Source: Castellaniella sp041675725 (GTDB lineage Bacteria > Pseudomonadota > Gammaproteobacteria > Burkholderiales > Burkholderiaceae_B). From it: a stretch of 39,447 bases of DNA. The notes beneath the pieces were generated by a model, which did not search any database, had not been told where the DNA came from, and worked only from the letters and a program-made list of their open reading frames with translations. Within the stretch, counting starts at the first letter, position 1. Every line of letters starts with the position of its first letter. The DNA lies in the NCBI RefSeq assembly GCF_041675725.1, contig NZ_JBAYTI010000028.1:1-39447 (forward strand), written 5' to 3'. Below, piece by piece: positions 23,924-32,017 of this stretch. Made by a program: the position numbers and the translations under genes.

Positions 23924-25228
23924 ATGGCTGCTTCGATTGCCGATGCCGAAACAAAACGCCTGCTGATGGCTGACGCGTGGCATGCCTTCGTGCAGGTCCG
24001 GCCGGATCCGCGCGGGCCGTCCGAAGGGCCGCTGGCCGGTGTGCGCCTGGTCGTCAAGGACAACATCCAGGTTCAGGGCATGGCCTATGCTGCAGGCCAG
24101 CCCCTGTATGCCGAGCGGCAGGGCCAGCATACGGCTTCCACCGTCCAGCGGCTGCGGGCCGCGGGTGCGCGGCTGCTGGGCATGACCCGCACCGATGCGG
24201 GCGGCTTCGGGGTGACCACGCCCGAGGTCGACAATCCGCGATTGCCTGGACACATTGCTGGCGGCTCCAGTGGCGGTGGGGCGGCCGCCCTGGCGGCGGG
24301 GCTGGCCGACCTGGCCCTTTGTACGGATACCGGCGGCAGTGCGCGCATCCCGGCCGCCTGTTGCGGGGTATTTGGCTACAAGCCCACGCATGGCCTGTTC
24401 CCGACCGATGGGGTATGGCCGTTGGCGCCGGTATTCGACGATGTCGGGTTGATGGCCAACCGCCTGGATCTCCTCGAGCAGGCCGCTTGCGTGCTGGGGG
24501 CGCCCGTCGCGCCTGAAGCAAACGGGCCCGAAGCAAACGTCCGGGCACACGCAGCCAACATTCAGACGCAGGCCACCGGAATCCGGGTACAGGCCACGGG
24601 CGGGCGGCCCGGCATCTTGCGGATCGGCGTCGATGCGCAGCGGGCGCAGGCCTATGCCGCTGGCGTGCGCGACGATTTCCTTGCTATGCTGCAGCGCTTG
24701 GGTATGCACGAGCAACTGGAGATCGTCGCGATTTCTCTTCCGGACAGGGTCCAGGTACACGAGGCGCATGGTACGCTGGTCCTCGACCAGGCACGCGCGA
24801 TCTACGCACCGGTGTGGCCACAGCACAAAGATGGGCTGGCTCGCGCAGCGCAAAAGGCGCTGGCTGTGGCCGATACGTTGGCGCCCGACCACGTGGCCCG
24901 TATGCGGGGCGTGCTCGATCGCACCCGGTCGGCTGTGGAACGGTTGTTCGATCGGGTCGATGTCGTGCTGACACCCACTTTGATGGGGCCGGTGCCGCGT
25001 GTCGATCAGGCCAAGGTGTGCATGGGGGGCCGGCAAACGCCGGTTCTGGTGGCCCTGACTTCAGAGCCCTGTCTGGCCAACATGACCGGATGCCCCGCTG
25101 TGGTGTTGCCGCAGCCGGGCGATCCACCCGTGCTGCGCAGCTGGCAGTTGATGGCCCGGGCCGGGGGGGATGCCCTATTGTTTGCGGCTGCCCGTCAATT
25201 GCACTCGATCGTGTTGGATGAGGAATGA
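23924..25228 (+). CDS. Amidase signature (AS) family hydrolase
   Basis: This 434-residue amidase has the Ser-cisSer-Lys triad: K45 in LVVKDNIQV, S115 in the GGSSGGG loop and nucleophile S139 in TDTGGSARIP. The 24-residue spacing between the serines matches fatty acid amide hydrolase. AS enzymes hydrolyse linear amides, ureas such as allophanate, or nicotinamide-type substrates. A low-complexity stretch of about 30 residues (194-228, rich in Ala, Gln, Thr, Val) is encoded by short DNA repeats and splits the C-terminal half. Its presence in an operon with a molybdenum hydroxylase suggests the nutrient contains nitrogen that is released as ammonia or an amine. The stop overlaps the CoA-transferase start. 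Confidence 0.92.
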   Translation: MAASIADAETKRLLMADAWHAFVQVRPDPRGPSEGPLAGVRLVVKDNIQVQGMAYAAGQPLYAERQGQHTASTVQRLRAAGARLLGMTRTDAGGFGVTTPEVDNPRLPGHIAGGSSGGGAAALAAGLADLALCTDTGGSARIPAACCGVFGYKPTHGLFPTDGVWPLAPVFDDVGLMANRLDLLEQAACVLGAPVAPEANGPEANVRAHAANIQTQATGIRVQATGGRPGILRIGVDAQRAQAYAAGVRDDFLAMLQRLGMHEQLEIVAISLPDRVQVHEAHGTLVLDQARAIYAPVWPQHKDGLARAAQKALAVADTLAPDHVARMRGVLDRTRSAVERLFDRVDVVLTPTLMGPVPRVDQAKVCMGGRQTPVLVALTSEPCLANMTGCPAVVLPQPGDPPVLRSWQLMARAGGDALLFAAARQLHSIVLDEE

Positions 25229-26433
25229 AGAATATGTCGATACCCACTGCCTGTACGGCCCTGGGGCAGATCAGGGTCCTGGATTTTTCCCGGGTGCGCG
25301 CCGGGCCGACATGCGTGCGCATGCTGGCCGACTTCGGTGCCGACGTCATTCGCATCGAGCCCCCGGCCGACACCGATCCGAATGCCACCATGTTTGCCGA
25401 AGACCGGTGCGGGGGCGATTTCCAGAACCTGAACCGCAATAAACGCTCGATGACGCTGAACCTCAAGGCGCCCGAAGCCCGCGGCCTCGTGCATCGTCTG
25501 GTCGAGCAGGCCGACGTGGTGGTGGAAAACTGGCGGCCAGACGTCAAGCAGCGGCTGGGGCTGGATTATGAAACCCTCTCGGCCATCAATCCGCGCATCA
25601 TTCTGGCCAGCATTTCGGGTTTTGGGCAGACAGGGCCCTATGTGAAAAGGCCGGCATTCGACCAGATCATCCAGGGCATGGGCGGGCTGATGTCGGTGAC
25701 GGGCTTGCCCGGTCAGGGGCCCGTGCGCGCGGGGATGGCCGTGGCGGATTCCAGCAGCGGCATCTACACGGCGGTCGGCATTCTGGTGGCACTGATCGAG
25801 CGCGCCCAGTCAGGGCGCGGTCAGTGGGTGCAGACTTCGCTGCTGCATGCCCTGATCGCGATGATGGATTTTCAGATTGCCCGTTACCTGAATGACGACG
25901 AAGTCCCCGGGCAGGCCGGCAACAGCCATCCGACGTCCAGTCCGATGGGCTTGTTCCGGGCTCGGGATGGGCACTTGAACATCGGGGTATCCGGGCCTGG
26001 GATGTGGGAAAAATTCTGCCAGGTGATGGGCAGGCCGCAATGGCTCGAAGACCCGCGCTTCACCACCACAGAGCTGCGGGTCCGTCACCGTGACGCGCTC
26101 GATTCGATGGTCCAGGACGTCTTGTCGACCGACACGGTGGCCCATTGGGTCGAACGGCTCACCGGCGGCGGGGTGCCCGCCGGGCCGGTCTATTCCGTGC
26201 CGCAGCTGCTCGAGGATGCGCAGGTCCGGCACGCGCGCGTCAGTACCTCGGTGCGCGTAGAAGGCTGCGAAAAGCCGCGACATTACGTGACCCAGCCCGT
26301 GCTGCTCAGTCGAACACCGGCCCAGGTGGTGACGGGCGGGCCCATGCTGGGGGGGAGTACCCGGGATATCCTTGCTCAGCTGGGCTGCTCTGCGGCCGAA
26401 ATGGACTTGTGGGCATCCAAGGGGGTGATCTGA
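25225..26433 (+). CDS. Class III (CaiB/BaiF) CoA-transferase
   Basis: This 402-residue protein has the family N-terminus (RVLDFSRVRAGPTCVRMLADFGADVIRIE), the VVENWRPDV segment, and the catalytic aspartate D146 in PAFDQIIQGMGG that forms the acyl anhydride/CoA thioester intermediates. SISGFGQTGPY is also typical. It moves CoA from a donor acyl-CoA to a carboxylic acid, activating the pathway intermediate without ATP. Its ATG overlaps the amidase stop and its stop overlaps the crotonase start, so three enzymes are translationally coupled. An ATG at 25234 is an alternative start. Confidence 0.93.
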   Translation: MKNMSIPTACTALGQIRVLDFSRVRAGPTCVRMLADFGADVIRIEPPADTDPNATMFAEDRCGGDFQNLNRNKRSMTLNLKAPEARGLVHRLVEQADVVVENWRPDVKQRLGLDYETLSAINPRIILASISGFGQTGPYVKRPAFDQIIQGMGGLMSVTGLPGQGPVRAGMAVADSSSGIYTAVGILVALIERAQSGRGQWVQTSLLHALIAMMDFQIARYLNDDEVPGQAGNSHPTSSPMGLFRARDGHLNIGVSGPGMWEKFCQVMGRPQWLEDPRFTTTELRVRHRDALDSMVQDVLSTDTVAHWVERLTGGGVPAGPVYSVPQLLEDAQVRHARVSTSVRVEGCEKPRHYVTQPVLLSRTPAQVVTGGPMLGGSTRDILAQLGCSAAEMDLWASKGVI

Positions 26434-27263
26434 TGGGCCATTCAAGTCCGCATGCCACCCACCCGGCGCCCTCCGCGCAAGAGGGTACGGTCACCGCCGT
26501 ACAAGAAGGCGGCATCCTGCGCATCACCCTGTCCAATCCGGCGCGTCACAATGCCATGTCCAGTGCCATGTGGCGCCAGTTGCAGGTGCTGGTGCAGGCG
26601 GCCAGCCAGAACGACCAGCTTCGTGTGCTGGCGATCTCCGGTGCCGGCGAGAAGGCCTTTTGTTCAGGGGCCGACATCTCCGAATTTGCTGGCCAGGAAG
26701 ACGAACAGCGCTGGATGGCCGCTTTCAATCAGGCGATCTTCGACGCACAGCAGGCGTTGATCGAGTGCCCGCATCCCTCGGTGGCGCTCATTCGCGGCAT
26801 TTGCATGGGGGGCGGGATGGGCCTGGCCCTGGCCTGCGACTTGCGTTACTGCGCTGCCGAGTCCCGTTTCCGCATGCCGGCGGGGCGCATGGGGCTGGGC
26901 TACGACCACCGCGGCCTGGCGCGATTCGTCGACGTCCTGGGCTTGGCCCGGGCCAGCGAGCTATTCTTCACCTCCCAGTTGGTCGACGGTGAGCGGGCCG
27001 AGCAGGTGGGGCTGGTGCAAGGTGTTTTTCCCGATGCGCGGTTCCTGTCATCCGCCGAAGATTTGCTGGCGGCCATCGCCACGTCCGCACCGCTGACATT
27101 GCGGGCCGCCAAACTGGGCCTGCGCCGTGCCCTCGGGCAGCCCGGTGGGCCCACAGAGGCTCAGGCGCATGAGGCCATGGCGCGCTGTTTTCTAAGCAAA
27201 GATTATCAGGAAGGCCAACGCGCCTTTCGTGAAAAGCGCGCCCCGCGGTTCGAAGGCACGTAA
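26433..27263 (+). CDS. Enoyl-CoA hydratase/isomerase (crotonase) family protein without the catalytic glutamates
   Basis: This 276-residue crotonase has the CoA-binding and oxyanion-hole segments KAFCSGADISEF and GICMGGGMGLALACDLRYC. At the positions of the two hydratase glutamates it has Gly130 (GGGMGLA instead of GGGxELA) and Ala150 (RMPAGRMG instead of QPExxxG). It is therefore unlikely to be an ordinary hydratase; thioester hydrolysis, isomerisation, decarboxylation or C-C cleavage are known alternatives in the superfamily. The ATG at 26433 overlaps the CoA-transferase stop. A leading segment of about 18 residues (rich in His, Ser, Pro) precedes the fold. It presumably acts on the CoA ester made by the transferase. 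Confidence 0.92.
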   Translation: MGHSSPHATHPAPSAQEGTVTAVQEGGILRITLSNPARHNAMSSAMWRQLQVLVQAASQNDQLRVLAISGAGEKAFCSGADISEFAGQEDEQRWMAAFNQAIFDAQQALIECPHPSVALIRGICMGGGMGLALACDLRYCAAESRFRMPAGRMGLGYDHRGLARFVDVLGLARASELFFTSQLVDGERAEQVGLVQGVFPDARFLSSAEDLLAAIATSAPLTLRAAKLGLRRALGQPGGPTEAQAHEAMARCFLSKDYQEGQRAFREKRAPRFEGT

Positions 27264-27317
27264 GACATGATTCAATCCAGAGCAACACCCTGCAGCAATC
27301 ACCAAGGAGCAAGCATC

Positions 27318-28526
27318 ATGAAAAATCCAGGTCTATCCGTCGTCAAGGGGGTCGTGGCCGCGGCACTCATGGCATTGTCCATGCAGGCGGGCGCGGCCGA
27401 TACCCTGAAAATCGGGGAATTCAACAGCTACAAGACCCAGGCAGCCTTCCTCGAGCCTTATAAGCAGGCCATGGAGCTGGCGGTCGAGGAAATCAACAAA
27501 GAAGGTGGCATCAACGGCAAGCAGGTGGAGCTGGTGATCCGCGATGACAACTCGAATACGGGGGACGCCGTGCGCGCCGTGGGCGAGTTGCTGACCAGTG
27601 ACAAGGTCGATGTGCTGATGGGCGGCTTCCTGTCCAATGTGGGCCTGGCGGTGGCCGATTACGCCGGGCACAAGAAGATCTTCTATCTGGCGGGCGAGCC
27701 ATTGACCGATGCCATCACCTGGAGCCAAGGCAACCCGTATACGTTCCGCCTGCGTGCTTCGACCTACATGCAGGCAGCCATGTTGGTTGAAGAAGCCCTG
27801 AAAATGAACAAGAAGCGTTGGGCGCTGGTCTATCCCAACTACGAGTACGGGCAGTCTGCCATCCGGACCTTCAAAGAGCTCATGAAGGCGCGTCAGCCGG
27901 ACATCGAATTCGTGGCCGAGATCGCCACGCCGCTGGGCAAGGTGGATGCTTCCAACGTGGTGCAGGCGTTGGCCGATGCCAAACCGGATGCGCTGTTCAA
28001 TGTGCTTTTCGCGGCCGATCTGGCCAAGTTCGTACGCGCGGGCTCACAGCGCAATTTCTTTGATGGCCTGGCTGTCGTCAGCCTGCTGAGCGGCGAACCC
28101 GAATATCTGGATCCCCTGGGCGAAGAAACACCGGTCGGCTGGGTGGTGACCGGTTATCCCTGGTATGGCATCGATACGCCGGAACACAATGCCTTCCTGA
28201 AAGCCTACCAGGACAAGTTCAACGACTACCCCCGGCTGGGCTCCATCGTTGGCTATACGTCCATCAAGTCCCTGGCCGAAGGCATCAAAAAAGCGGGCTC
28301 CACGGATACCGATGCGCTCGTGAAGGCTTTCGAGGGTCTGGAACTGATGTCGCCCTTCGGGCCCATCACCTACCGCGCCAGTGATCACCAGGCCACCATC
28401 GGTGCTTACGTCGGCAAGCTCGGCATCAAGGACGGCAAGGGCATCATGGTCGATTTCCACTATGTGGATGGGGCGGATGTGCTGCCCAGCGACGAAGAAG
28501 TGGCCAAGCTGCGCCCGGCCCGTTGA
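27318..28526 (+). CDS. Branched-chain amino acid-type ABC transporter substrate-binding protein (second Liv system)
   Basis: This 402-residue periplasmic protein has a signal peptide (VVKGVVAAALMALSMQAGAA, cleavage near residue 26-27). The mature part begins TLKIGEFNSYKTQAAFLEPYKQAMELAVEEINKEGGINGKQVEL, typical of the LivK family. AAGGAG lies at the right distance before the ATG at 27318; the in-frame ATG at 27267 would add a non-signal extension. It follows the crotonase gene after only 54 bases, so it is probably in the same operon and binds the substrate of the molybdenum hydroxylase pathway. It differs clearly from the binding protein at 615-1766. Confidence 0.93.
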   Translation: MKNPGLSVVKGVVAAALMALSMQAGAADTLKIGEFNSYKTQAAFLEPYKQAMELAVEEINKEGGINGKQVELVIRDDNSNTGDAVRAVGELLTSDKVDVLMGGFLSNVGLAVADYAGHKKIFYLAGEPLTDAITWSQGNPYTFRLRASTYMQAAMLVEEALKMNKKRWALVYPNYEYGQSAIRTFKELMKARQPDIEFVAEIATPLGKVDASNVVQALADAKPDALFNVLFAADLAKFVRAGSQRNFFDGLAVVSLLSGEPEYLDPLGEETPVGWVVTGYPWYGIDTPEHNAFLKAYQDKFNDYPRLGSIVGYTSIKSLAEGIKKAGSTDTDALVKAFEGLELMSPFGPITYRASDHQATIGAYVGKLGIKDGKGIMVDFHYVDGADVLPSDEEVAKLRPAR

Positions 28527-28552
28527 TGGTCCGTTCCTGACAACTGTTTCGT

Positions 28553-28580
28553 CCTGCTGCCGGCCTTGGCCTGCAGCAGG
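28553..28580 (+). other. Hairpin between binding protein and permease genes
   Basis: CCTGCTGC (28553-28560) and GCAGCAGG (28573-28580) form a perfect 8-bp stem. After one C-T mismatch, GGC and GCC add three inner pairs. There is no T-run and the operon continues, so an mRNA-stabilising role for the binding protein message is likely. Confidence 0.5.
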
Positions 28581-28607
28581 GTCGTCGTTGCTGCGGAGCG
28601 CGCAATC

Positions 28608-30482
28608 GTGACCAGCTTTCTCGTCCAGCTTCTTAATGGTTTAGCCGAGGCATCTTCATTGTTCATGGTGGCGGCCGGGTTGTCCCTGATTTTCGGGGTG
28701 ACCCGGATCGTGAACTTTGCCCATGGCTCGCTGTACATGCTGGGCCTGTACGTCGCGTATACGCTGGTCCAGGTGATGGGCCATTCCGGATGGGGATTCT
28801 GGGTGGCCCTGTTGCTGGCGGGGGGGGTGATCGGCGGGTTGGGCGCATTGATCGAAGTCCTGTTGCTGCGGCGCATTTACCAGTCTCCCGAGCTGTTTCA
28901 GTTGCTGGCGACCTTCGCCCTGGTTTTGATTTTCAACGATATGGCTCTGTGGCTGTGGGGCGCCGAGGATCTCCTGGGGCCGCGCGCACCCGGCCTGGAG
29001 GGGGCCGTCCAGGTCTTTGAATACTACATTCCCAGCTACGATATCTTCCTGATGTTCCTGGGCCCGCTGGTGCTGGTGCTGCTGTGGCTGCTGCTGACGC
29101 GAACGCGCTGGGGCACGTTCGTGCGGGCGGCCACCCAGGACCGCGAGATGTTGGGCGCCCTGGGCATCAACCAGGCCTTGCTGTTCACGTCGGTGTTTGC
29201 TTTGGGCGCCTTTCTCGCCGGTCTGGGCGGGGCTTTTCAGATTCCGCGTACGCCGGCGAATCTCGCGGTCGATGTGTCGGTGGTGGTGGATGCCTTCGTG
29301 ATCGTCGTGGTCGGTGGCATGGGGTCGATCCCGGGCGCGTACGTCGCCGCCCTGATCATCGCCGAACTCAAGGCGATTTGCGTCGCGCTCGGGACCGTCA
29401 CTTTCCTGGGGGTCGATTTTGCGTTCCCCAAACTGACGCTGGTGGTCGAGTTCATCTTCATGGCACTGGTGCTCATCGTGCGGCCCTGGGGTTTATTTGG
29501 GCGCCCTCAGGGCGGGGTGTCGCGCAGCGAACCGATCGACAGCCCCCTTCGGGCGGCCCCGAGGGGGGTGCGGCTGTTGCTGGCTGCCGTGGTGGCGCTG
29601 GTGTGGCTGGCGCCTCTGGGGCTGTCGTCGCATCCCTACCTGTCGTTGATCATCCTCGATGTGGCCATTGCCGCATTGTTCGCCCTGAGCCTGCATTTCA
29701 TGATGGGGCCCGGCGGCATGGTGTCGTTCGGGCATGCCGCCTTTTACGGCTTGGGCGCTTACGCAGCCGCGCTTTTGCTGAAGCTGGCGGGGTTGCCGAT
29801 GGTCTGGTCCATCCTGCTTGCGCCCGTGATCGCCGGCCTGGGTGCACTGATCATAGGCTGGTTTTGCGTGCGCCTCTCGGGCGTGTACCTGGCCATGTTG
29901 ACGCTCGCGGCCGCGCAGATTATTTGGTCCATCGTGTATCAGTGGGATGACCTGACAGGGGGGTCCAATGGCATTTTGGGCCTGTGGCCGCCACAATGGC
30001 TGGATGGGACGGCCTACTATTATCTCGCGACCGTCCTGGTGGTCGCTTCGGCGATCCTCATGCGGCGCATCCTGTTCTCTCCCTTTGGCTGGGCCATGCG
30101 GGCTTGCCGGGATTCCGCGCTGCGGGCCGAGGTGCTGAGCATCGATGTCAAGCGGGTGCAGTGGGCGGCTTTTGTGCTGGCGGGCGTTTTTGCCGGGTTG
30201 GCGGGGGCACTGTTTGCATTCTCCAAGGGCAGCATCGACCCGGATGCCGCAGGCATCACCCAATCGGTTGACGCCCTGGTGATGGTGCTGCTGGGGGGCG
30301 TTCAGACCCTCAGCGGCCCCCTGGTGGGCGCGGGGGTGTTTCACGTACTTGAAGATTATTTCATGGGCGCCACCCGGTACTGGCACGCCTGGTTCGGCGG
30401 TGTGATTCTGCTGCTGGTGCTCGTGGCGCCCGACGGCGTGGTCGGGTTGATGCAGAATCTGCGCCATCGGTGGCGGTCCTGA
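28608..30482 (+). CDS. Fused LivH-LivM permease of the second Liv-type ABC transporter
   Basis: This 624-residue membrane protein combines both permeases. The LivH half covers about residues 1-290 (SLIFGVTRIVNFAHGSLYMLGLYVAY near the start and VVVGGMGSIPGAYVAALIIAE). A short polar linker rich in Arg, Ser and Pro (about 295-315) leads to the LivM half (HFMMGPGGMVSFGHAAFYGLGAYAAALLL, and LLGGVQTLSGPLVGAGVFHVLED). The GTG at 28608 with a CGGAGC site before it was preferred to an in-frame ATG at 28566 that lies inside the intergenic hairpin. The first Liv system instead fuses LivM to LivG, so the two transporters have different architectures and are not recent duplicates. Confidence 0.93.
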   Translation: MTSFLVQLLNGLAEASSLFMVAAGLSLIFGVTRIVNFAHGSLYMLGLYVAYTLVQVMGHSGWGFWVALLLAGGVIGGLGALIEVLLLRRIYQSPELFQLLATFALVLIFNDMALWLWGAEDLLGPRAPGLEGAVQVFEYYIPSYDIFLMFLGPLVLVLLWLLLTRTRWGTFVRAATQDREMLGALGINQALLFTSVFALGAFLAGLGGAFQIPRTPANLAVDVSVVVDAFVIVVVGGMGSIPGAYVAALIIAELKAICVALGTVTFLGVDFAFPKLTLVVEFIFMALVLIVRPWGLFGRPQGGVSRSEPIDSPLRAAPRGVRLLLAAVVALVWLAPLGLSSHPYLSLIILDVAIAALFALSLHFMMGPGGMVSFGHAAFYGLGAYAAALLLKLAGLPMVWSILLAPVIAGLGALIIGWFCVRLSGVYLAMLTLAAAQIIWSIVYQWDDLTGGSNGILGLWPPQWLDGTAYYYLATVLVVASAILMRRILFSPFGWAMRACRDSALRAEVLSIDVKRVQWAAFVLAGVFAGLAGALFAFSKGSIDPDAAGITQSVDALVMVLLGGVQTLSGPLVGAGVFHVLEDYFMGATRYWHAWFGGVILLLVLVAPDGVVGLMQNLRHRWRS

Positions 30483-30500
30483 GGCTGGCGGAGAGACACG

Positions 30501-31262
30501 ATGAATTTGCTTGAGGTCAGAAACCTCTCCAAGAGCTACGGGGGATTCCGGGCGGTCAGCAACGTGAGCTTCGACGTCTGCGAAGGCGAGCTGTTGGCCT
30601 TGATCGGACCCAATGGCGCCGGCAAGACCACGACGTTCAACATGATCAATGGCCAGCTGCGACCCAGTTCGGGATCCATCACGCTCATGGGAACGCGGGT
30701 CGAGCATTGGGGGCCCCGCCGGATTGCCCGGCTGGGCGTTTCGCGCACTTTTCAGATCGCCGAAACGTTCTCGTCCATGCTGGTCGTGGAAAACGTCCAA
30801 ATGGCGCTGCTGGCATATCACCGGGAGATCTATTCTTTTTTCCGGAAGGCGGCGGCGCAGTACCGCCGGCAGGCCATGGATCTGTTGCAGCAGGTCGGCA
30901 TGGCAGAGCAGGCCGAGCGCCCGTGCAGTGAACTGGCCTATGGCGATGTCAAGCGCGTCGAGTTGGCGATGGCGCTGGCCAACGAACCCCGGTTGCTGCT
31001 CATGGATGAACCGACGGCCGGCATGGCGCCCAAAGAGCGCAATGAACTCATGGCTCTCACCAAAGATCTGGTGGTGCAGCGCAAACTGGGCGTCTTGTTC
31101 ACGGAGCACAGCATGGACGTGGTGTTCGCCTATTCTGACCGGATGATCGTTCTGGCGCGGGGCGAACTGGTGGCCGAAGGGGATGTGGACACCATCCGAA
31201 ATCATCCTGGCGTGCGTGAAGTGTATTTCGGAGGCACGCTCGAGCAGGGCCCTGCGGCGTGA
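30501..31262 (+). CDS. Liv-type ABC transporter ATP-binding protein, LivG family
   Basis: This 253-residue ATPase has Walker A GPNGAGKTT (36-44), the LivG-type signature LAYGD, Walker B LLLMDEPTAGMAP and the switch histidine in FTEHSMDVVF. GGCGGAGAG provides a ribosome site. It lies 18 bases after the permease fusion and runs straight into the LivF gene. The motif set and length are normal. Confidence 0.94.
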   Translation: MNLLEVRNLSKSYGGFRAVSNVSFDVCEGELLALIGPNGAGKTTTFNMINGQLRPSSGSITLMGTRVEHWGPRRIARLGVSRTFQIAETFSSMLVVENVQMALLAYHREIYSFFRKAAAQYRRQAMDLLQQVGMAEQAERPCSELAYGDVKRVELAMALANEPRLLLMDEPTAGMAPKERNELMALTKDLVVQRKLGVLFTEHSMDVVFAYSDRMIVLARGELVAEGDVDTIRNHPGVREVYFGGTLEQGPAA

Positions 31263-31285
31263 ACCGGGCAAATCAGGAGAACGGG

Positions 31286-32017
31286 ATGGCTCGAGAGGTG
31301 CTGCTGGAAGTGATCGCCTTGAACGCCTGGTACGGCAAGGCCCAGATTCTTTATGACGTCGACGTGGACGTGTACCGGGGCGAGGTCGTGGCACTGATGG
31401 GCCGGAACGGGGCGGGCAAGTCCACCACCCTGAAATCCATCATGGGCATGCTCGAAAAAAAACGTGGGCAGGTGCGGTTCATCGGCCAGGACATCAGCCG
31501 CCTGCGTCCCTATGAAATCGCCCGGCGCGGGCTGGGCTTTGTGCCCGAAGACCGGCGCATCTTCACCGACCTGACCGTCGAACAGAATCTGGACATCGGT
31601 CGCCAGCCGCCGCGCGTCTGGCCTGATGGTGAAGCGGCGTCCAACTGGACACCCGACATGCTCTATGCCTTGTTTCCCAACCTGGATCGCATGCGGCAGC
31701 GGCTGGGCGGGCAGATGAGTGGCGGCGAACAGCAAATGCTGACGGTCGGCCGCACCCTGATGGGCAACCCTTTGCTGGTGCTGCTCGACGAACCCACCGA
31801 GGGCGTGGCGCCCATCATCGTCGAGCAGATGGCCCAGGCCGTCATGAAGCTCAAGACGCAGGGGGTCAGCATCTTGCTGTCGGAACAGAACCTGCACTTC
31901 GCCCGCGCGGTCGCGGATCGTGCCTACGTGCTAGAAAAAGGGCAGATTCTCTTTCGCGGTTCGATGCAGGAACTGGTCGACAACGAAGCGGTGCGGCGCG
32001 AATACCTGTCGATCTGA
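31286..32017 (+). CDS. Liv-type ABC transporter ATP-binding protein, LivF family (second system)
   Basis: This 243-residue ATPase has Walker A GRNGAGKST, the LivF Q-loop region GLGFVPEDRRIFTDLTVEQN, signature MSGGEQQ, Walker B LVLLDEPTEGVAP and a Gln-containing switch (LSEQNLHF). The ATG at 31286 has AGGAG at 31273-31277; an in-frame GTG at 31259 overlapping the LivG stop is a less likely start. Its stop codon ends at 32017 and the convergent quinone oxidoreductase stop begins at 32018, leaving no room for a separate terminator. Confidence 0.94.
   Translation: MAREVLLEVIALNAWYGKAQILYDVDVDVYRGEVVALMGRNGAGKSTTLKSIMGMLEKKRGQVRFIGQDISRLRPYEIARRGLGFVPEDRRIFTDLTVEQNLDIGRQPPRVWPDGEAASNWTPDMLYALFPNLDRMRQRLGGQMSGGEQQMLTVGRTLMGNPLLVLLDEPTEGVAPIIVEQMAQAVMKLKTQGVSILLSEQNLHFARAVADRAYVLEKGQILFRGSMQELVDNEAVRREYLSI

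Noticed and set aside
23057..25036. 659-codon open frame on the minus strand
   Set aside because: It is antisense to the SDR-like and amidase genes and has shadow-like composition.
26145..26432. Upstream extension of the second crotonase frame
   Set aside because: It overlaps the CoA-transferase gene and adds 96 residues unlike any crotonase; the ATG at 26433 is coupled to the previous stop.
29493..31394. 633-codon open frame on the minus strand
   Set aside because: It covers parts of three well-supported transporter genes on the other strand and shows no protein motif.
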